Source: Nonlabens marinus S1-08 (GTDB lineage: Bacteria; Bacteroidota; Bacteroidia; Flavobacteriales; Flavobacteriaceae). From it: DNA of 64,000 nucleotides. The stretch spans positions 1,665,779 through 1,729,778 of the forward strand of contig NZ_AP014548.1 of the NCBI RefSeq assembly GCF_000831385.1, in the 5' to 3' direction. Of this stretch, positions 18,796-27,861 are shown piece by piece (positions within the stretch are counted from its first letter, which is position 1; the number at the start of each line of letters is the position of its first letter). The translations under genes were made by a program, and so were the position numbers. Below the pieces are notes generated by a model that saw only the letters and a program-made list of their open reading frames with translations, searched no databases and was not told the DNA's origin.

Positions 18796-21266
18796 AATCT
18801 AGCCACTACTCTAAAGTTCAAGACCCTAGGCGTCAAGAAGTTTGGAATTGCTATTTGTCTGTTGGCAGCAATATCGCGCACCCATATATTGGTAATGCTA
18901 TTTTGATTGTCAAAAATGTTATAGATCTCTGCACCTATATAGAACTCATCAAAATTTGCAAAAGTCTTGCTTTCGTTCTCATCGTCCTTAAATACATAAT
19001 TGATCCCTAGATCTGCACGTCGGTAATCCCGTAAACGAAATTGGAAGTCATAAGGATCTGCATAATTAGGGGAGCCACCGGGCAATCCTGTATTATAAAC
19101 TAAATTTAAATACATGCGCAACTGCGGCATATTAGGCACGTAATCTTGAAATAACATGGCAAACTTCAATCGCTGATCTGTAGGTCTGGATATAAATCCG
19201 CGATCATTTAAATTTTCTTCTGTTTTAAGGTATCCGGCAGAGATCCAACTTTCTGTACCTTTTATAAATTCACCGTTCAACCTTAAGTCCAGTCCATAGG
19301 CGTAGGCCTTAGCTTCATTATTAGCTCGGTAACGTATCCTTACATTTTCTAGAGTATAGGTATTGACATCACTTAAATTCTTATAATACGCCTCGCTGGT
19401 TAATTTAAACGGTCGATCGTTCCAGGAGAAACTCCAGTCATTGCCCACTACAAAATGCAAGGATCTCTGGGCTTTGACATCAGGAACAACGGTTCCATTC
19501 TCATCTCGCAATTCTCTATAAAATGGAGGCTGATAATAAACTCCCGTGGATAGGCGGAAAAGCATATCTGTGTTTTTCCAGTAAGGCTTGATCGCAAATT
19601 GACCTCTAGGGGAAATTACGGTTTGAGTAGAGTTTTCAAAAGCGTCGCCATAAACGGTCCAGTTGTGAATACGTCCTCCTAAATTCCAAAACACTTCGTT
19701 CTCTCCCCAAAATCCTCGACTGTTGTACTGTACATAAGCTTGCACACGCTGGATTTGAACTTCATTATTTGCATTGATAGAGTTAAAAGGTGTTAAAGGC
19801 GCTGTAAAAGAATTATAGGGTTCATCATTTCTAAAGCCGCTATTAGGTGGTCGTACACTAAAACCAGCGCTGTCGACCACCGTATATTCTCTTACTCGAT
19901 CTCGTATGTCTTCCACATTATATTTCAATCCCCAGTCCAATTGATCGTTTGAGTTCCCTTCGTTTTTAAAAACATAAGTTCCTCTATGTTCTGCCGTTGC
20001 GATTAAGGCATCTAAGTCATTACGGCCATGTTCCAATTCTGAACCAATTCCGGTTACAAAATCCACCTGTCCGAAATCTCTGCTACCTATATTCGTATTG
20101 GGGCTTCCAATGCCATACCGGGCTAAAATATCGTAATGTTCCTGTTCCTGGGTTAAGTAGGTGCTGGCTATGAATCGCAAATTAAGCTGGTCATTAACAT
20201 CATAACTCGCCTTGATGGCTCCAAAATAAGTCTCGTATTGATCTTCCTCTTGGCCTTCATAATCAATAACTACTGCTATCGGTTCTTGGATAGTTCCAAA
20301 ATTTGTTTGCCGGTCTTCTGGCTCAAAGTCATAGCTGTTCACGGCAATGTTTCCTAAGAAAGCCAATTCAAATTTAGGGGATATGCGGTAAGTTATGTAG
20401 GTCTGAGCATCGTAGAACCTTGGGACTGCATTGGCTTGAGTTTCCCTAGAATTAATGAACAGACTGTTGTCTCTATAGCGCAATCCTGCTGTGGCGGTCA
20501 TCGCTTTCGCGAAAGCGGTACCCTCAACAAAAGCACTCGCACCTAACAAGCTGGCATCTATTCCAGCGCCAAAATCTGTAGGGCGACGGTACTCAATATC
20601 CAAAACGGAACTCAATTTATCACCATATTTTGCCTGAAAACCTCCGGCTGAAAAGTCTACACTACGAACTAAATCAGTATTAACAACGCTCAAGCCTTCT
20701 TGCTGGCCGCTGCGTATCAAGAAAGGCCGATAGACTTCGATTTCATTGATATAAACTAGATTTTCATCATAGTTGCCACCTCTAACTGCGTATTGTGTAC
20801 TCAATTCATTATTGTTGTTGACCCCAGGCAAGGACATCAATATGTTTTCAACTCCAGGCTGCGCGCCAGGAATCTTCCGAATCAATTCAGGGTCAATGAC
20901 CGTTACCCCTTCAAAATCTCTATTAGAAGTTGTGTTAATGGTTACCGTTGCGATTTGTTCCACATTAATTTTAAGTACTGGATTGATTTCCAGTACTTCG
21001 ATGCTTTTTAGAATCAAGTTTTTGATTCGGACTGGTTGATAGGTGAGATTAGAAAACTGCAGTTCTAAAAAAGAGTTTACTGGAACCTTGAGCTCGTAAT
21101 ACCCATTGGAATTGCTAATTGTTCCTAGTGTTGTCCCAACGACAGTCACATTCACATTGCCTACAGGCTGTTGCTGCTCATTCAAGATGATTCCTTGAAT
21201 CGTGGCTTGCTGTGCGTATGATGCAGCGCTACATATGAAACTTAAAAGAAAAAGGATTGATCTCAA
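18792..21266 (-). CDS. TonB-dependent receptor with carboxypeptidase-like N-terminal domain
   Basis: 824 residues. Signal peptide, a carboxypeptidase D regulatory-like domain (QATIQGIILNEQQQPVGNVN and following, 20-110), a plug domain (GVENILMSLPGVNNNNELST, YAVRGGNYDENLVYINEIEV, about 137-200) and a 22-strand-type barrel rich in aromatic-ended strands up to the final NFRVVARF. It would import a siderophore, vitamin or glycan across the outer membrane with TonB energy. The ligand is unknown and no SusD partner is next to it. The M23 peptidase gene follows 9 bp upstream on the same strand. A palindrome copy lies at 20502. Confidence 0.93.
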   Translation of the reverse strand: MRSILFLLSFICSAASYAQQATIQGIILNEQQQPVGNVNVTVVGTTLGTISNSNGYYELKVPVNSFLELQFSNLTYQPVRIKNLILKSIEVLEINPVLKINVEQIATVTINTTSNRDFEGVTVIDPELIRKIPGAQPGVENILMSLPGVNNNNELSTQYAVRGGNYDENLVYINEIEVYRPFLIRSGQQEGLSVVNTDLVRSVDFSAGGFQAKYGDKLSSVLDIEYRRPTDFGAGIDASLLGASAFVEGTAFAKAMTATAGLRYRDNSLFINSRETQANAVPRFYDAQTYITYRISPKFELAFLGNIAVNSYDFEPEDRQTNFGTIQEPIAVVIDYEGQEEDQYETYFGAIKASYDVNDQLNLRFIASTYLTQEQEHYDILARYGIGSPNTNIGSRDFGQVDFVTGIGSELEHGRNDLDALIATAEHRGTYVFKNEGNSNDQLDWGLKYNVEDIRDRVREYTVVDSAGFSVRPPNSGFRNDEPYNSFTAPLTPFNSINANNEVQIQRVQAYVQYNSRGFWGENEVFWNLGGRIHNWTVYGDAFENSTQTVISPRGQFAIKPYWKNTDMLFRLSTGVYYQPPFYRELRDENGTVVPDVKAQRSLHFVVGNDWSFSWNDRPFKLTSEAYYKNLSDVNTYTLENVRIRYRANNEAKAYAYGLDLRLNGEFIKGTESWISAGYLKTEENLNDRGFISRPTDQRLKFAMLFQDYVPNMPQLRMYLNLVYNTGLPGGSPNYADPYDFQFRLRDYRRADLGINYVFKDDENESKTFANFDEFYIGAEIYNIFDNQNSITNIWVRDIAANRQIAIPNFLTPRVLNFRVVARF
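20502..20517. repeat. CGCTTTCGCGAAAGCG palindrome, perfect
   Basis: Inside the TonB receptor barrel region, read as TAFAKAM on the minus strand. Confidence 0.98.
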
Positions 21267-21275
21267 TACGGCTGG

Positions 21276-22985
21276 TTATTCCTTGCGTTGGAAATTAGCT
21301 TCAAATTTAGTGCTATTTCCCACATTGTCTGTAACAATGACGACCAGTTGATTATCAGTCTCCGTACTCACCCCATTAGAAAAGTCATAAGTGATGAGGT
21401 CTGTCTTATAATCGTATTCCATAAGAATAAATTTACCGTTGAGGGTGGCGCGATAGGCCTGAACACCAGTTTCCTTATCTTCGATCTTAAGAGTCAAGGT
21501 TTTGTTTTTGCTCAACCATTGGCCACTTTTAAAGTTTACAGGAACAATAGTAGGAGGATTGGTGTCCTTGCGTATGCCATACGTTCCTAGTGTTTTAGTA
21601 AAAGCGGTCAGCGTATTTCCTTTTAAGGTAGAGGAAACGTGATAAGCGGCTCCCCAGGGAGTAATACGAGCTATGTAATACTTACCCATATCATCACCTA
21701 CCTTGCTTTTCATGTCATAGTTGAGAATCATGTTTTTATGCAGGGGGATCACATCTTCATGTACTTTGAGCACATCGGCGTTTTCACTGATGTTTAAAAA
21801 GGTATCTTCATAAAGAGTGCCTTTAGGAATAGTAAGTGTAAATGAACCTTTTGTAGTGCTGAAACTCTCATTGTGAGCCACGAGAGTTGCGTTTTTAGGA
21901 TCTTTAAGGCTCAGATATTCATTCTTACTTTCGTTAGTGATATCCATATTGATTTCACTGAGGTTTCCATCAAAATCAGTGATGGCTATTTTGTAAGTAT
22001 GTTTAGCTTCAGGATCTAGTAATTTTAATTTCCCATTGTTATTGGTTTCTCGGTACAGGCTTAAGGGACTTCCATCTGGAATAAACAGTTTTGAAATCCT
22101 ACTTTTATTTTGTTGAAAGTGTTCGTAATCAATCATTTGATTGATGTATCGGGTCTCGTCAAATGAGAAGCGATCAAAGGTCATCTCAAAACTAGGCTTC
22201 CCATTGAAATATGTTTTGATGTCGTACACCCCATTTTGATTGCTGGCAGCGTCCATTTGGTCGTTTGTATTGACGCCTATTCCTATTTCACCATATGCTG
22301 AAAAAGGTTCTGTTTTAAATTTTCCAGAGCCTAACGAAATGACGCGTAATAGTTGAGCTTCATTCTTACCATTAATGGTAGACTCTGTGTCTAATGGATA
22401 GGCTTTAATCTGTTTCACGAGTGGCAACCGTGAATCAGGAATCTTTATACCAAATAGCAAGGGGTTGATAGGTCGCGCGTCGCCATCGCGTATCTCAAAA
22501 TGCAGGTGAGGACCGCCACTACCACCTGTATTTCCACTGTAAGCAACAGTTTCCCCTTGGTCTACTCGCAAGTCAAGATCGTCTGGGTACAATTGAATTT
22601 CATAACTCTCCTGTTCGTACTGCCTTTTTTTGATGTACTCTTCAATTCTAGGAGCAAATTTTTCAAGGTGGGCATATACCGTCGTGTATCCATTAGGATG
22701 AGTAATGTACAGCGCTTTGCCATATCCGTAATGCTCGATCTTAATACGACTAACATAACCAGCGGCGGCAGCGATAACATTAGCTCCAGTACGTTGGTTT
22801 GTTTTTATGTCTAGGCCGCTATGAAAATGATTGGATCGCAATTCTCCAAAAGACCCGCTCAGTTTTAATTCAATATCTAATGGATGGACAAAATAGTCTT
22901 GTGGGAGATTTTGTAGGGTTTGGCTTTCGCCAAAGCGAACTATAAACAAACCGCAAAACAACAAAAGGAAATATTTTCTTAGCAT
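21276..22985 (-). CDS. M23 (LytM) family metallopeptidase
   Basis: 569 residues, signal peptide (LLLFCGLFIVRFGESQ). The M23 domain lies at about 35-185: zinc ligands in HFHSGLDIKT (H and D) and in GGPHLHFEIRDG (HxH). An inserted loop (EEYIKKRQYEQESYEIQLYP) is typical for Bacteroidota members. The remaining 380 residues are beta-sandwich-like and unassigned. It probably cleaves peptidoglycan peptide crosslinks in the periplasm. It precedes the TonB receptor in one transcription unit with a 9-bp gap. Confidence 0.9.
   Translation of the reverse strand: MLRKYFLLLFCGLFIVRFGESQTLQNLPQDYFVHPLDIELKLSGSFGELRSNHFHSGLDIKTNQRTGANVIAAAAGYVSRIKIEHYGYGKALYITHPNGYTTVYAHLEKFAPRIEEYIKKRQYEQESYEIQLYPDDLDLRVDQGETVAYSGNTGGSGGPHLHFEIRDGDARPINPLLFGIKIPDSRLPLVKQIKAYPLDTESTINGKNEAQLLRVISLGSGKFKTEPFSAYGEIGIGVNTNDQMDAASNQNGVYDIKTYFNGKPSFEMTFDRFSFDETRYINQMIDYEHFQQNKSRISKLFIPDGSPLSLYRETNNNGKLKLLDPEAKHTYKIAITDFDGNLSEINMDITNESKNEYLSLKDPKNATLVAHNESFSTTKGSFTLTIPKGTLYEDTFLNISENADVLKVHEDVIPLHKNMILNYDMKSKVGDDMGKYYIARITPWGAAYHVSSTLKGNTLTAFTKTLGTYGIRKDTNPPTIVPVNFKSGQWLSKNKTLTLKIEDKETGVQAYRATLNGKFILMEYDYKTDLITYDFSNGVSTETDNQLVVIVTDNVGNSTKFEANFQRKE
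22922..22937. repeat. Degenerate CGCTTTCGCGAAAGCG-like palindrome
   Basis: GGCTTTCGCCAAAGCG, two changes from the consensus, in the signal peptide of the M23 gene. It is the only copy in the RFxES reading frame. Confidence 0.6.
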
Positions 22986-23104
22986 AATCTAAATATATGA
23001 TGGTAGCAACGCTCCGCAAAAAGGTTTTCAAAGTTTGTTCCATAAATATTTGTTTTATATCAAGGGAAACCTAATTTTGTTGGAACTGCATGAATTTTGT
23101 TGCT

Positions 23105-23392
23105 ATGTCAAAGCTTTTGAATCAAATAGATCAGATTGAACTAAGGATCAAAGCATTGATGGATGAAAATCGAAGACTTCAAATGGAGGCTGTGGATCGC
23201 CAGAAGGTGATTGATAGTTTAGAAAAGGAAATTGAAGAAGCCCAAGAAACGATCCGTAGTGGTGCAGAGAGTATGATTGCTCTCAAAACAGCAAATGCCA
23301 TGTTAGGTAGTGACGATTACAAAACAAAAACTAAACTCAAGATTAATGCATTGGTTAAGGAAATCGATCAGTGTATTGCACAATTAGCATAG
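23105..23392 (+). CDS. Small coiled-coil protein upstream of zapA
   Basis: 95 residues from the ATG at 23105 (MSKLLNQIDQIELRIKALMD); an ATG five codons earlier is possible. Almost the whole protein is a coiled coil of heptads (ENRRLQMEAVDRQKVIDSLE and onward), similar in size and pattern to ZapB-like or TapA-like division accessory proteins. Its stop is 1 bp before the zapA start, so they are coupled. A cell-division role is inferred from this context only. Confidence 0.75.
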   Translation: MSKLLNQIDQIELRIKALMDENRRLQMEAVDRQKVIDSLEKEIEEAQETIRSGAESMIALKTANAMLGSDDYKTKTKLKINALVKEIDQCIAQLA

Positions 23393-23393
23393 T

Positions 23394-23684
23394 TTGGAAG
23401 ATAAACTCAAAATAAAAATATCGATTGCAGATCGGGTTTATCCATTAACTATAGATCCTTCTCGAGAGGAGGGATTGCGTAAGGCCGCAAAGAACATCCA
23501 GGACATGATCAAACAACTGGAGCAAAGCTATGCCGTACGTGATAAACAGGATGTCCTGGCTATGTGCGCGCTGCAGTTTGCTGCGAGATCTGAGCAACAT
23601 ATTATTGACAAAAGTGACGATCATCAAGAAGTTCAAGACCGCCTGCAAGTCCTGGATCAATTGTTGAAGCAACATTTGTCATAG
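23394..23684 (+). CDS. zapA: Cell division protein ZapA
   Basis: 96 residues from a TTG start directly after the upstream stop (EDKLKIKISIADRVYPLTID). It has an N-terminal beta globular head with RVYPLTID and a C-terminal coiled coil (LAMCALQFAARSEQHIIDKS), typical of ZapA, which bundles FtsZ filaments at the septum. The length fits the family. It is followed by a probable 6S RNA and then rny, the same zapA-6S arrangement as zapA-ssrS in proteobacteria. Confidence 0.88.
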   Translation: MEDKLKIKISIADRVYPLTIDPSREEGLRKAAKNIQDMIKQLEQSYAVRDKQDVLAMCALQFAARSEQHIIDKSDDHQEVQDRLQVLDQLLKQHLS

Positions 23685-23710
23685 ACGTTCTTTAAATACA
23701 AACAGTTACT

Positions 23711-23880
23711 ACCTGCACTTGTTTCATTTTTTGGTGAACTCAACACATAATTCTTTAAAAAAGGTGAGTCGTGGTTGTAAAAGCAAGCCGTGCCTTGAGC
23801 CGGATCCTTGATCAGCCAGTTAACCTTAAACTTTATTTAAGGAGTTCATACAAAACCCTAACCTGTGCAGGTTTTTTTAT
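23711..23880 (+). ncRNA. ssrS: Probable 6S RNA (Flavo type)
   Basis: Between zapA and rny. A closing helix pairs ACCTGCAC (23711-23718) with GTGCAGGT (23865-23872), followed by a seven-T run that can terminate transcription. A second inner helix can form between TGAACTC near 23733 and GAGTTCA near 23843. An internal arm lies around GAGTCGTGGTTG...GCCGTGCCTTGAG. The long rod with a central open bubble and the position next to zapA fit 6S RNA, which binds RNA polymerase in stationary phase. I have not run a covariance model. Confidence 0.7.
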
Positions 23881-23891
23881 ATATACAAACC

Positions 23892-25466
23892 ATGGATATC
23901 AATACAATTATATATGCGATAGTCGCATTAATCATAGGCCTAGCAATAGGCTATTTTATAGCAAAATCAATAGTAGAAAAAGGCAAAGCCTCCCAGCTGA
24001 TTGCCGACGCTAAAAAAGAAGCCTCGTCTATTGTAAAAGACGCAGAGACTCAAGGGGAGAAAATAAAGTCTGAGAAAACTTACAGAGCTAAAGAGAAATT
24101 CATTCAGCTAAAATCAGAGCATGAAAAGGAGATCATGCACCGTGAAAAGAAGATGAATGATGCAGAGAAGCGCATCAAGGATAAGGAGTCCAAAGTCTCA
24201 AATGAATTGGCTCAAAACAAACGCTTGACTCAGAGTTTAGAAAGCAAGCAAAAGGATCTAGACGAGAAAAGAGAGGCATTTTCCAAGAAACAGGAAGAGA
24301 TCGAGAAGACACACTCCCAACAAATCAAGCAACTAGAAACGATTAGCGGCATGTCTGGGGAAGACGCTAAAAAGCAATTGGTTGAATCTTTAAAAGACTC
24401 TGCTCGTACTGAAGCAATGTCCATCATACAAGATACCATTGAAGAAGCAAAGCTTACGGCACAACAGGAAGCACGTAAAGTAATTATCAATACCATACAG
24501 CGCATAGGAACTGAGGAAGCGGTGGAAAATTGTGTTTCGGTTTTCAATTTAGAAAGTGACGATGTTAAAGGACGCATCATTGGTAGAGAAGGACGTAATA
24601 TTAGAGCAATAGAAGCTGCTACTGGGGTAGAAATTATAGTTGATGATACGCCAGATGCCATCATTTTAAGTTGTTTTGATGCGGTGCGCAGGGAAGTAGC
24701 CAGATTGTCATTACACAAACTAGTGACTGACGGTCGTATTCACCCAGCCCGTATTGAAGAAGTTGTCAGTAAAACCCGCAAACAAATCGATCAAGAAATT
24801 GCTGAGGTTGGAAAACGAACCGTGATCGATCTAGGAATTCACGGCTTACACCCTGAGTTGATCAAGATGGTGGGACGAATGAAATACAGGTCTTCTTATG
24901 GTCAAAACTTATTGCAACACAGTAGGGAAGTAGCAAAACTTTGTGGAACTATGGCAGCAGAGTTAGGCTTGAATGCAAAACTCGCTAAAAGAGCTGGATT
25001 GCTTCATGATATAGGTAAAGTTCCTGAAACGGAAGATGAAACTCCTCACGCCATCCTAGGTATGAAGCTGGCCGAAAAGCATGGGGAAAAACCAGAGGTT
25101 TGTAACGCAATTGGAGCCCACCACGACGAGATAGAAATGACATCCTTGTTGTCCCCTATCGTTCAGGTTTGTGATGCGATAAGTGGCGCCCGTCCTGGTG
25201 CAAGACGCCAGGTATTAGATTCTTACATTCAACGTTTAAAAGATTTAGAGGATATTGCTTTTGGTTTTGGTGGAGTAGAAAAAGCGTATGCCATTCAAGC
25301 AGGACGAGAGTTAAGGGTGATGGTAGAAAGCGAAAAGATCTCAGACGAGAGAGCAGGACAACTATCCTTTGAAATTTCTCAGAAAATCCAGACGGATATG
25401 ACTTATCCTGGTCAAGTCAAGGTTACGGTAATTCGAGAAACTCGAGCAGTAAACATTGCCAAGTAA
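23892..25466 (+). CDS. rny: Ribonuclease Y
   Basis: 524 residues from the ATG at 23892 ([20 protein letters not shown]). One N-terminal membrane helix (5-24), a long charged coiled coil (30-190), a KH domain ([20 protein letters not shown], about 212-231) and an HD domain with [19 protein letters not shown] (about 373-391). It is an endonuclease at the inner membrane that starts mRNA turnover. A longer frame that begins inside the 6S RNA is not real. A terminator follows 25 bp after the stop. Confidence 0.96.
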   Translation: MDINTIIYAIVALIIGLAIGYFIAKSIVEKGKASQLIADAKKEASSIVKDAETQGEKIKSEKTYRAKEKFIQLKSEHEKEIMHREKKMNDAEKRIKDKESKVSNELAQNKRLTQSLESKQKDLDEKREAFSKKQEEIEKTHSQQIKQLETISGMSGEDAKKQLVESLKDSARTEAMSIIQDTIEEAKLTAQQEARKVIINTIQRIGTEEAVENCVSVFNLESDDVKGRIIGREGRNIRAIEAATGVEIIVDDTPDAIILSCFDAVRREVARLSLHKLVTDGRIHPARIEEVVSKTRKQIDQEIAEVGKRTVIDLGIHGLHPELIKMVGRMKYRSSYGQNLLQHSREVAKLCGTMAAELGLNAKLAKRAGLLHDIGKVPETEDETPHAILGMKLAEKHGEKPEVCNAIGAHHDEIEMTSLLSPIVQVCDAISGARPGARRQVLDSYIQRLKDLEDIAFGFGGVEKAYAIQAGRELRVMVESEKISDERAGQLSFEISQKIQTDMTYPGQVKVTVIRETRAVNIAK

Positions 25467-25491
25467 AGAGTAGAAAAAAAATCTAAAATTA

Positions 25492-25518
25492 AAAAGCCGC
25501 CCGTAAGGCGGCTTTTGT
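25492..25518 (+). terminator. Rho-independent terminator of rny
   Basis: AAAAGCCGCC, loop CGTAA, GGCGGCTTTT. Confidence 0.92.
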
Positions 25519-25558
25519 TGTTGTTTCTAATGTCCCTAAGATTAGAAACTTTGTTTGG

Positions 25559-25572
25559 TTAACCGCGGTTAA
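25559..25572. repeat. Perfect 14-bp palindrome TTAACCGCGGTTAA
   Basis: In the 223-bp gap between two terminators. A separate inverted repeat GTTTCTAAT...ATTAGAAAC lies just before it (about 25522-25548). It could be an operator or a hairpin; no gene is visible in this gap. Confidence 0.6.
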
Positions 25573-25691
25573 AGATGACTAAAGCATTGTCTTATCTCAA
25601 ATTACAGTAACCTTTACTCAAAGTGTCTTAGATCATACTACCCCTAATAAATCTCTAAGACATTGTAAAGATGGAGATGATTTAGATAAAA

Positions 25692-25717
25692 AAAAATACC
25701 CCATATGGGGTATTTTT
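25692..25717. terminator. Bidirectional terminator
   Basis: AAAAATACCCC, loop ATAT, GGGGTATTTTT. It sits 25 bp after the stop of the minus-strand aldo/keto reductase. Confidence 0.9.
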
Positions 25718-25741
25718 CATTTTAAGATGTTAAAATATGAG

Positions 25742-26689
25742 TTATTCATTATAAATGTTATCATAGCCTTTTTCCGGTACTTCAAAGAATTTACCAGTGA
25801 CATAGCGGTAATGACGGTCTAGACTAGCTAAGTCTTTTATATCCTGCTTATCAAAGTTCACAGCTGCAGAAGCAATATTATCTTTTATGTGCCCCTCACT
25901 GGTTGATTTAGGTATTACCGCAGTACCTCTGTGGTACGACCAGGCAATGAGGATCTGACCAGGTTCCACATTATGTTTTTTGGCTAGTGCCTGAACGGTA
26001 TCCATTTCTAGCATATTAGGCTCATCATCCTGTTTCATACCATCAGACCGGTCACCGCTACCTAAAGGGGAGTAGGCAGTCATGTGGATACCATGTTTGC
26101 TGCAATATTCAAACAATTCATTCTGCTGTAATAAGGGATGTAATTCGACCTGATTCATTTCAGGAACATCATCAGTTTTTGAGATGAGGTCTCCTAGTTT
26201 AGTAGTAGAAAAATTGGAGACACCCATGTGTTTAGCTAGCCCTTCTTTTTTACACGCAAGCATGGCATTCCACGTATCAATAATAGGAGCTTCCTCAGGA
26301 GTCAAATAATCTTCAGGACCCGATGGATTTTTAGCATCTGGTTTGAAGGCTACAGGCCAGTGCATCAGATATAAGTCTAAATAATCTAGTTGCAAGTCCT
26401 TCAGTGTTTTTTCTAGAGCAGGCTTCACATCTTTAGGTAAATGTGCGTTATTCCAAAGTTTAGAAGTAATCCAGACTTCTTCTCGTTTAATTTTTCCTTC
26501 TTCAAAGACCTCTGTAAAGGCCTCACCAATGGCCGCTTCGTTGCCGTATATCGCAGCACAATCGATATGTCGGTAACCATTGTTCAATGCTATTTTAATA
26601 GCCTCTTTTACTTCAGCATCTCCAGATTTCCAGGTTCCTAATCCTATCGAGGGCATTTGATCCCCATTCTTATATTTGAGTGTTTTCAT
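25742..26689 (-). CDS. Aldo/keto reductase
   Basis: 315 residues, AKR TIM barrel. The catalytic tetrad is visible as Asp and Tyr in GYRHIDCAAIYGNE (39-52), Lys in WITSKLWN, and His in YLMHWPVAF. NADPH-binding C-terminal signatures are VIPKSTSEGHIKDN and the closing VTGKFFEVPEKGY. It reduces an aldehyde or ketone; the substrate is unknown. It appears monocistronic: 72 bp separate it from xerD upstream, and a terminator follows its stop. Confidence 0.93.
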   Translation of the reverse strand: MKTLKYKNGDQMPSIGLGTWKSGDAEVKEAIKIALNNGYRHIDCAAIYGNEAAIGEAFTEVFEEGKIKREEVWITSKLWNNAHLPKDVKPALEKTLKDLQLDYLDLYLMHWPVAFKPDAKNPSGPEDYLTPEEAPIIDTWNAMLACKKEGLAKHMGVSNFSTTKLGDLISKTDDVPEMNQVELHPLLQQNELFEYCSKHGIHMTAYSPLGSGDRSDGMKQDDEPNMLEMDTVQALAKKHNVEPGQILIAWSYHRGTAVIPKSTSEGHIKDNIASAAVNFDKQDIKDLASLDRHYRYVTGKFFEVPEKGYDNIYNE

Positions 26690-26712
26690 TATTAATTGTT
26701 TTCTATAAAGTT

Positions 26713-26728
26713 AGCTTTCGCGAAAGCG
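26713..26728. repeat. CGCTTTCGCGAAAGCG-family palindrome, one outer mismatch
   Basis: AGCTTTCGCGAAAGCG, between xerD and the aldo/keto reductase gene. Confidence 0.95.
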
Positions 26729-26761
26729 TGCTCAAAACAACTCTACTACTTTGACATAACT

Positions 26762-27664
26762 TTAATAGGAAGCACGAGGATGAAATTCTTCTAGCACGTT
26801 TTTAAGATAGGTGCGATCTACGTGAACGTAAATCTCAGTAGTAGTAATGCTTTCATGTCCCAGCATCATTTGAATGGAACGTAAATCTGCTCCATTCTCT
26901 AGCAAATGGGTAGCAAAAGAATGACGGAAGGTATGTGGACTAATTTTCTTTTTGATCCCAGCGGCTGCTTTCAAATCTTGAATGATGGTGAAAATCATTG
27001 CTCTTGTCAACCCTCTACCGCGCCTGTTTAGAAATAAAGTATCGGTATGGTCAGTTTTAGAAGGAGCGTGAACCCTAATCTCGTTGATATAAAATTCAAT
27101 AAGCTTGATCGTACTATCTCCTATAGGCACATAGCGCTGCTTGTCACCCTTTCCTGTGACTAGAATGACGCCTTCCTCAAAATACAGATCACTTATTTTA
27201 AGTGCGACGAGCTCTGAGACTCTTAACCCGCAGGCGTAAAGGGTTTCTAAAATGACTCTGTTGCGCTCGCCGTGGGCGGTAGAACGATCAATGGCGGCTA
27301 TAAGTTTGTCTATCTCCTCCACGCTTAAGGTGTCAGGAAGCTTACGTCCCAGCCGCGGCGCCTCGATAAGCTCCATAGGATTATCCTTGCGGTAGTCCTC
27401 TAAAGCAAGGTATGTAAAGAAATTTTTCAAACTGCTGATCGTTCGAGCCTGAGTCGCAGGTTGTACTGTACCTGCTAACTGGTGGTTAAATTCTTTAATC
27501 CTTGCATCAGAAATAGTGGTAGGTAGCTCGCGATACCCCATACCGGCCAGCCACACGTGAAGCTTTTCCAAATCACGAGTGTATGCTTTGACAGTGTTCG
27601 AGGACATACCTCGTTCTAGCTTCAAGTACGTTTTAAAATCCTTTATGAGGTGTTCCCATTTCAT
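26762..27664 (-). CDS. xerD: Site-specific tyrosine recombinase XerD
   Basis: 300 residues. N-terminal SAM-like core-binding domain (FKTYLKLERGMSSNTVKAYT) and C-terminal catalytic domain with the R-K-HxxR-H-Y set: ACGLRVSELVAL, GKGDKQRYVPIG, HTFRHSFATHLLENGADLR, LGHESITTTEIYVHVD. It resolves chromosome dimers at dif with FtsK. The length and the aroQ neighbour are those of the housekeeping enzyme rather than an integrase. It is divergent from the beta-barrel gene at 27862. Confidence 0.94.
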   Translation of the reverse strand: MKWEHLIKDFKTYLKLERGMSSNTVKAYTRDLEKLHVWLAGMGYRELPTTISDARIKEFNHQLAGTVQPATQARTISSLKNFFTYLALEDYRKDNPMELIEAPRLGRKLPDTLSVEEIDKLIAAIDRSTAHGERNRVILETLYACGLRVSELVALKISDLYFEEGVILVTGKGDKQRYVPIGDSTIKLIEFYINEIRVHAPSKTDHTDTLFLNRRGRGLTRAMIFTIIQDLKAAAGIKKKISPHTFRHSFATHLLENGADLRSIQMMLGHESITTTEIYVHVDRTYLKNVLEEFHPRASY

Positions 27665-27829
27665 GAAGACAAAATTCGGAAATTGATAAGTGGTTTATCG
27701 TATAGATTGAATTGTTTATTATCAATTAATTGTAATATGTTCAACGTCTATCAAATAATATTTGTGAAAAATTAACAATCTAGGTATAAAATTTAATAAT
27801 CCTTAATACACAGGTGTGAGAACAAGGAA

Positions 27830-27837
27830 TAGCTTTG
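27830..27837 (+). promoter_or_regulatory. -7 promoter word TAGCTTTG
   Basis: Matches the TAnnTTTG consensus, 24 bp before the ATG of the beta-barrel gene. No convincing -33 element is seen. Confidence 0.4.
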
Positions 27838-27861
27838 TCCCATAACTTAAAATAAACTATC

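Noticed and set aside
23771..24013. An 80-codon frame starting between zapA and rny
   Set aside because: It overlaps the probable 6S RNA and the rny start in another frame and has no recognisable protein features.
24230..24718. A 162-codon open frame antisense to rny
   Set aside because: It lies entirely inside the KH and coiled-coil part of rny and has low-complexity Ser/Cys-rich content with no family features.
26762..27664. XerD considered as an integrase of a mobile island
   Set aside because: Length, motif set and the aroQ neighbourhood fit the housekeeping recombinase; no att sites or phage genes are present.
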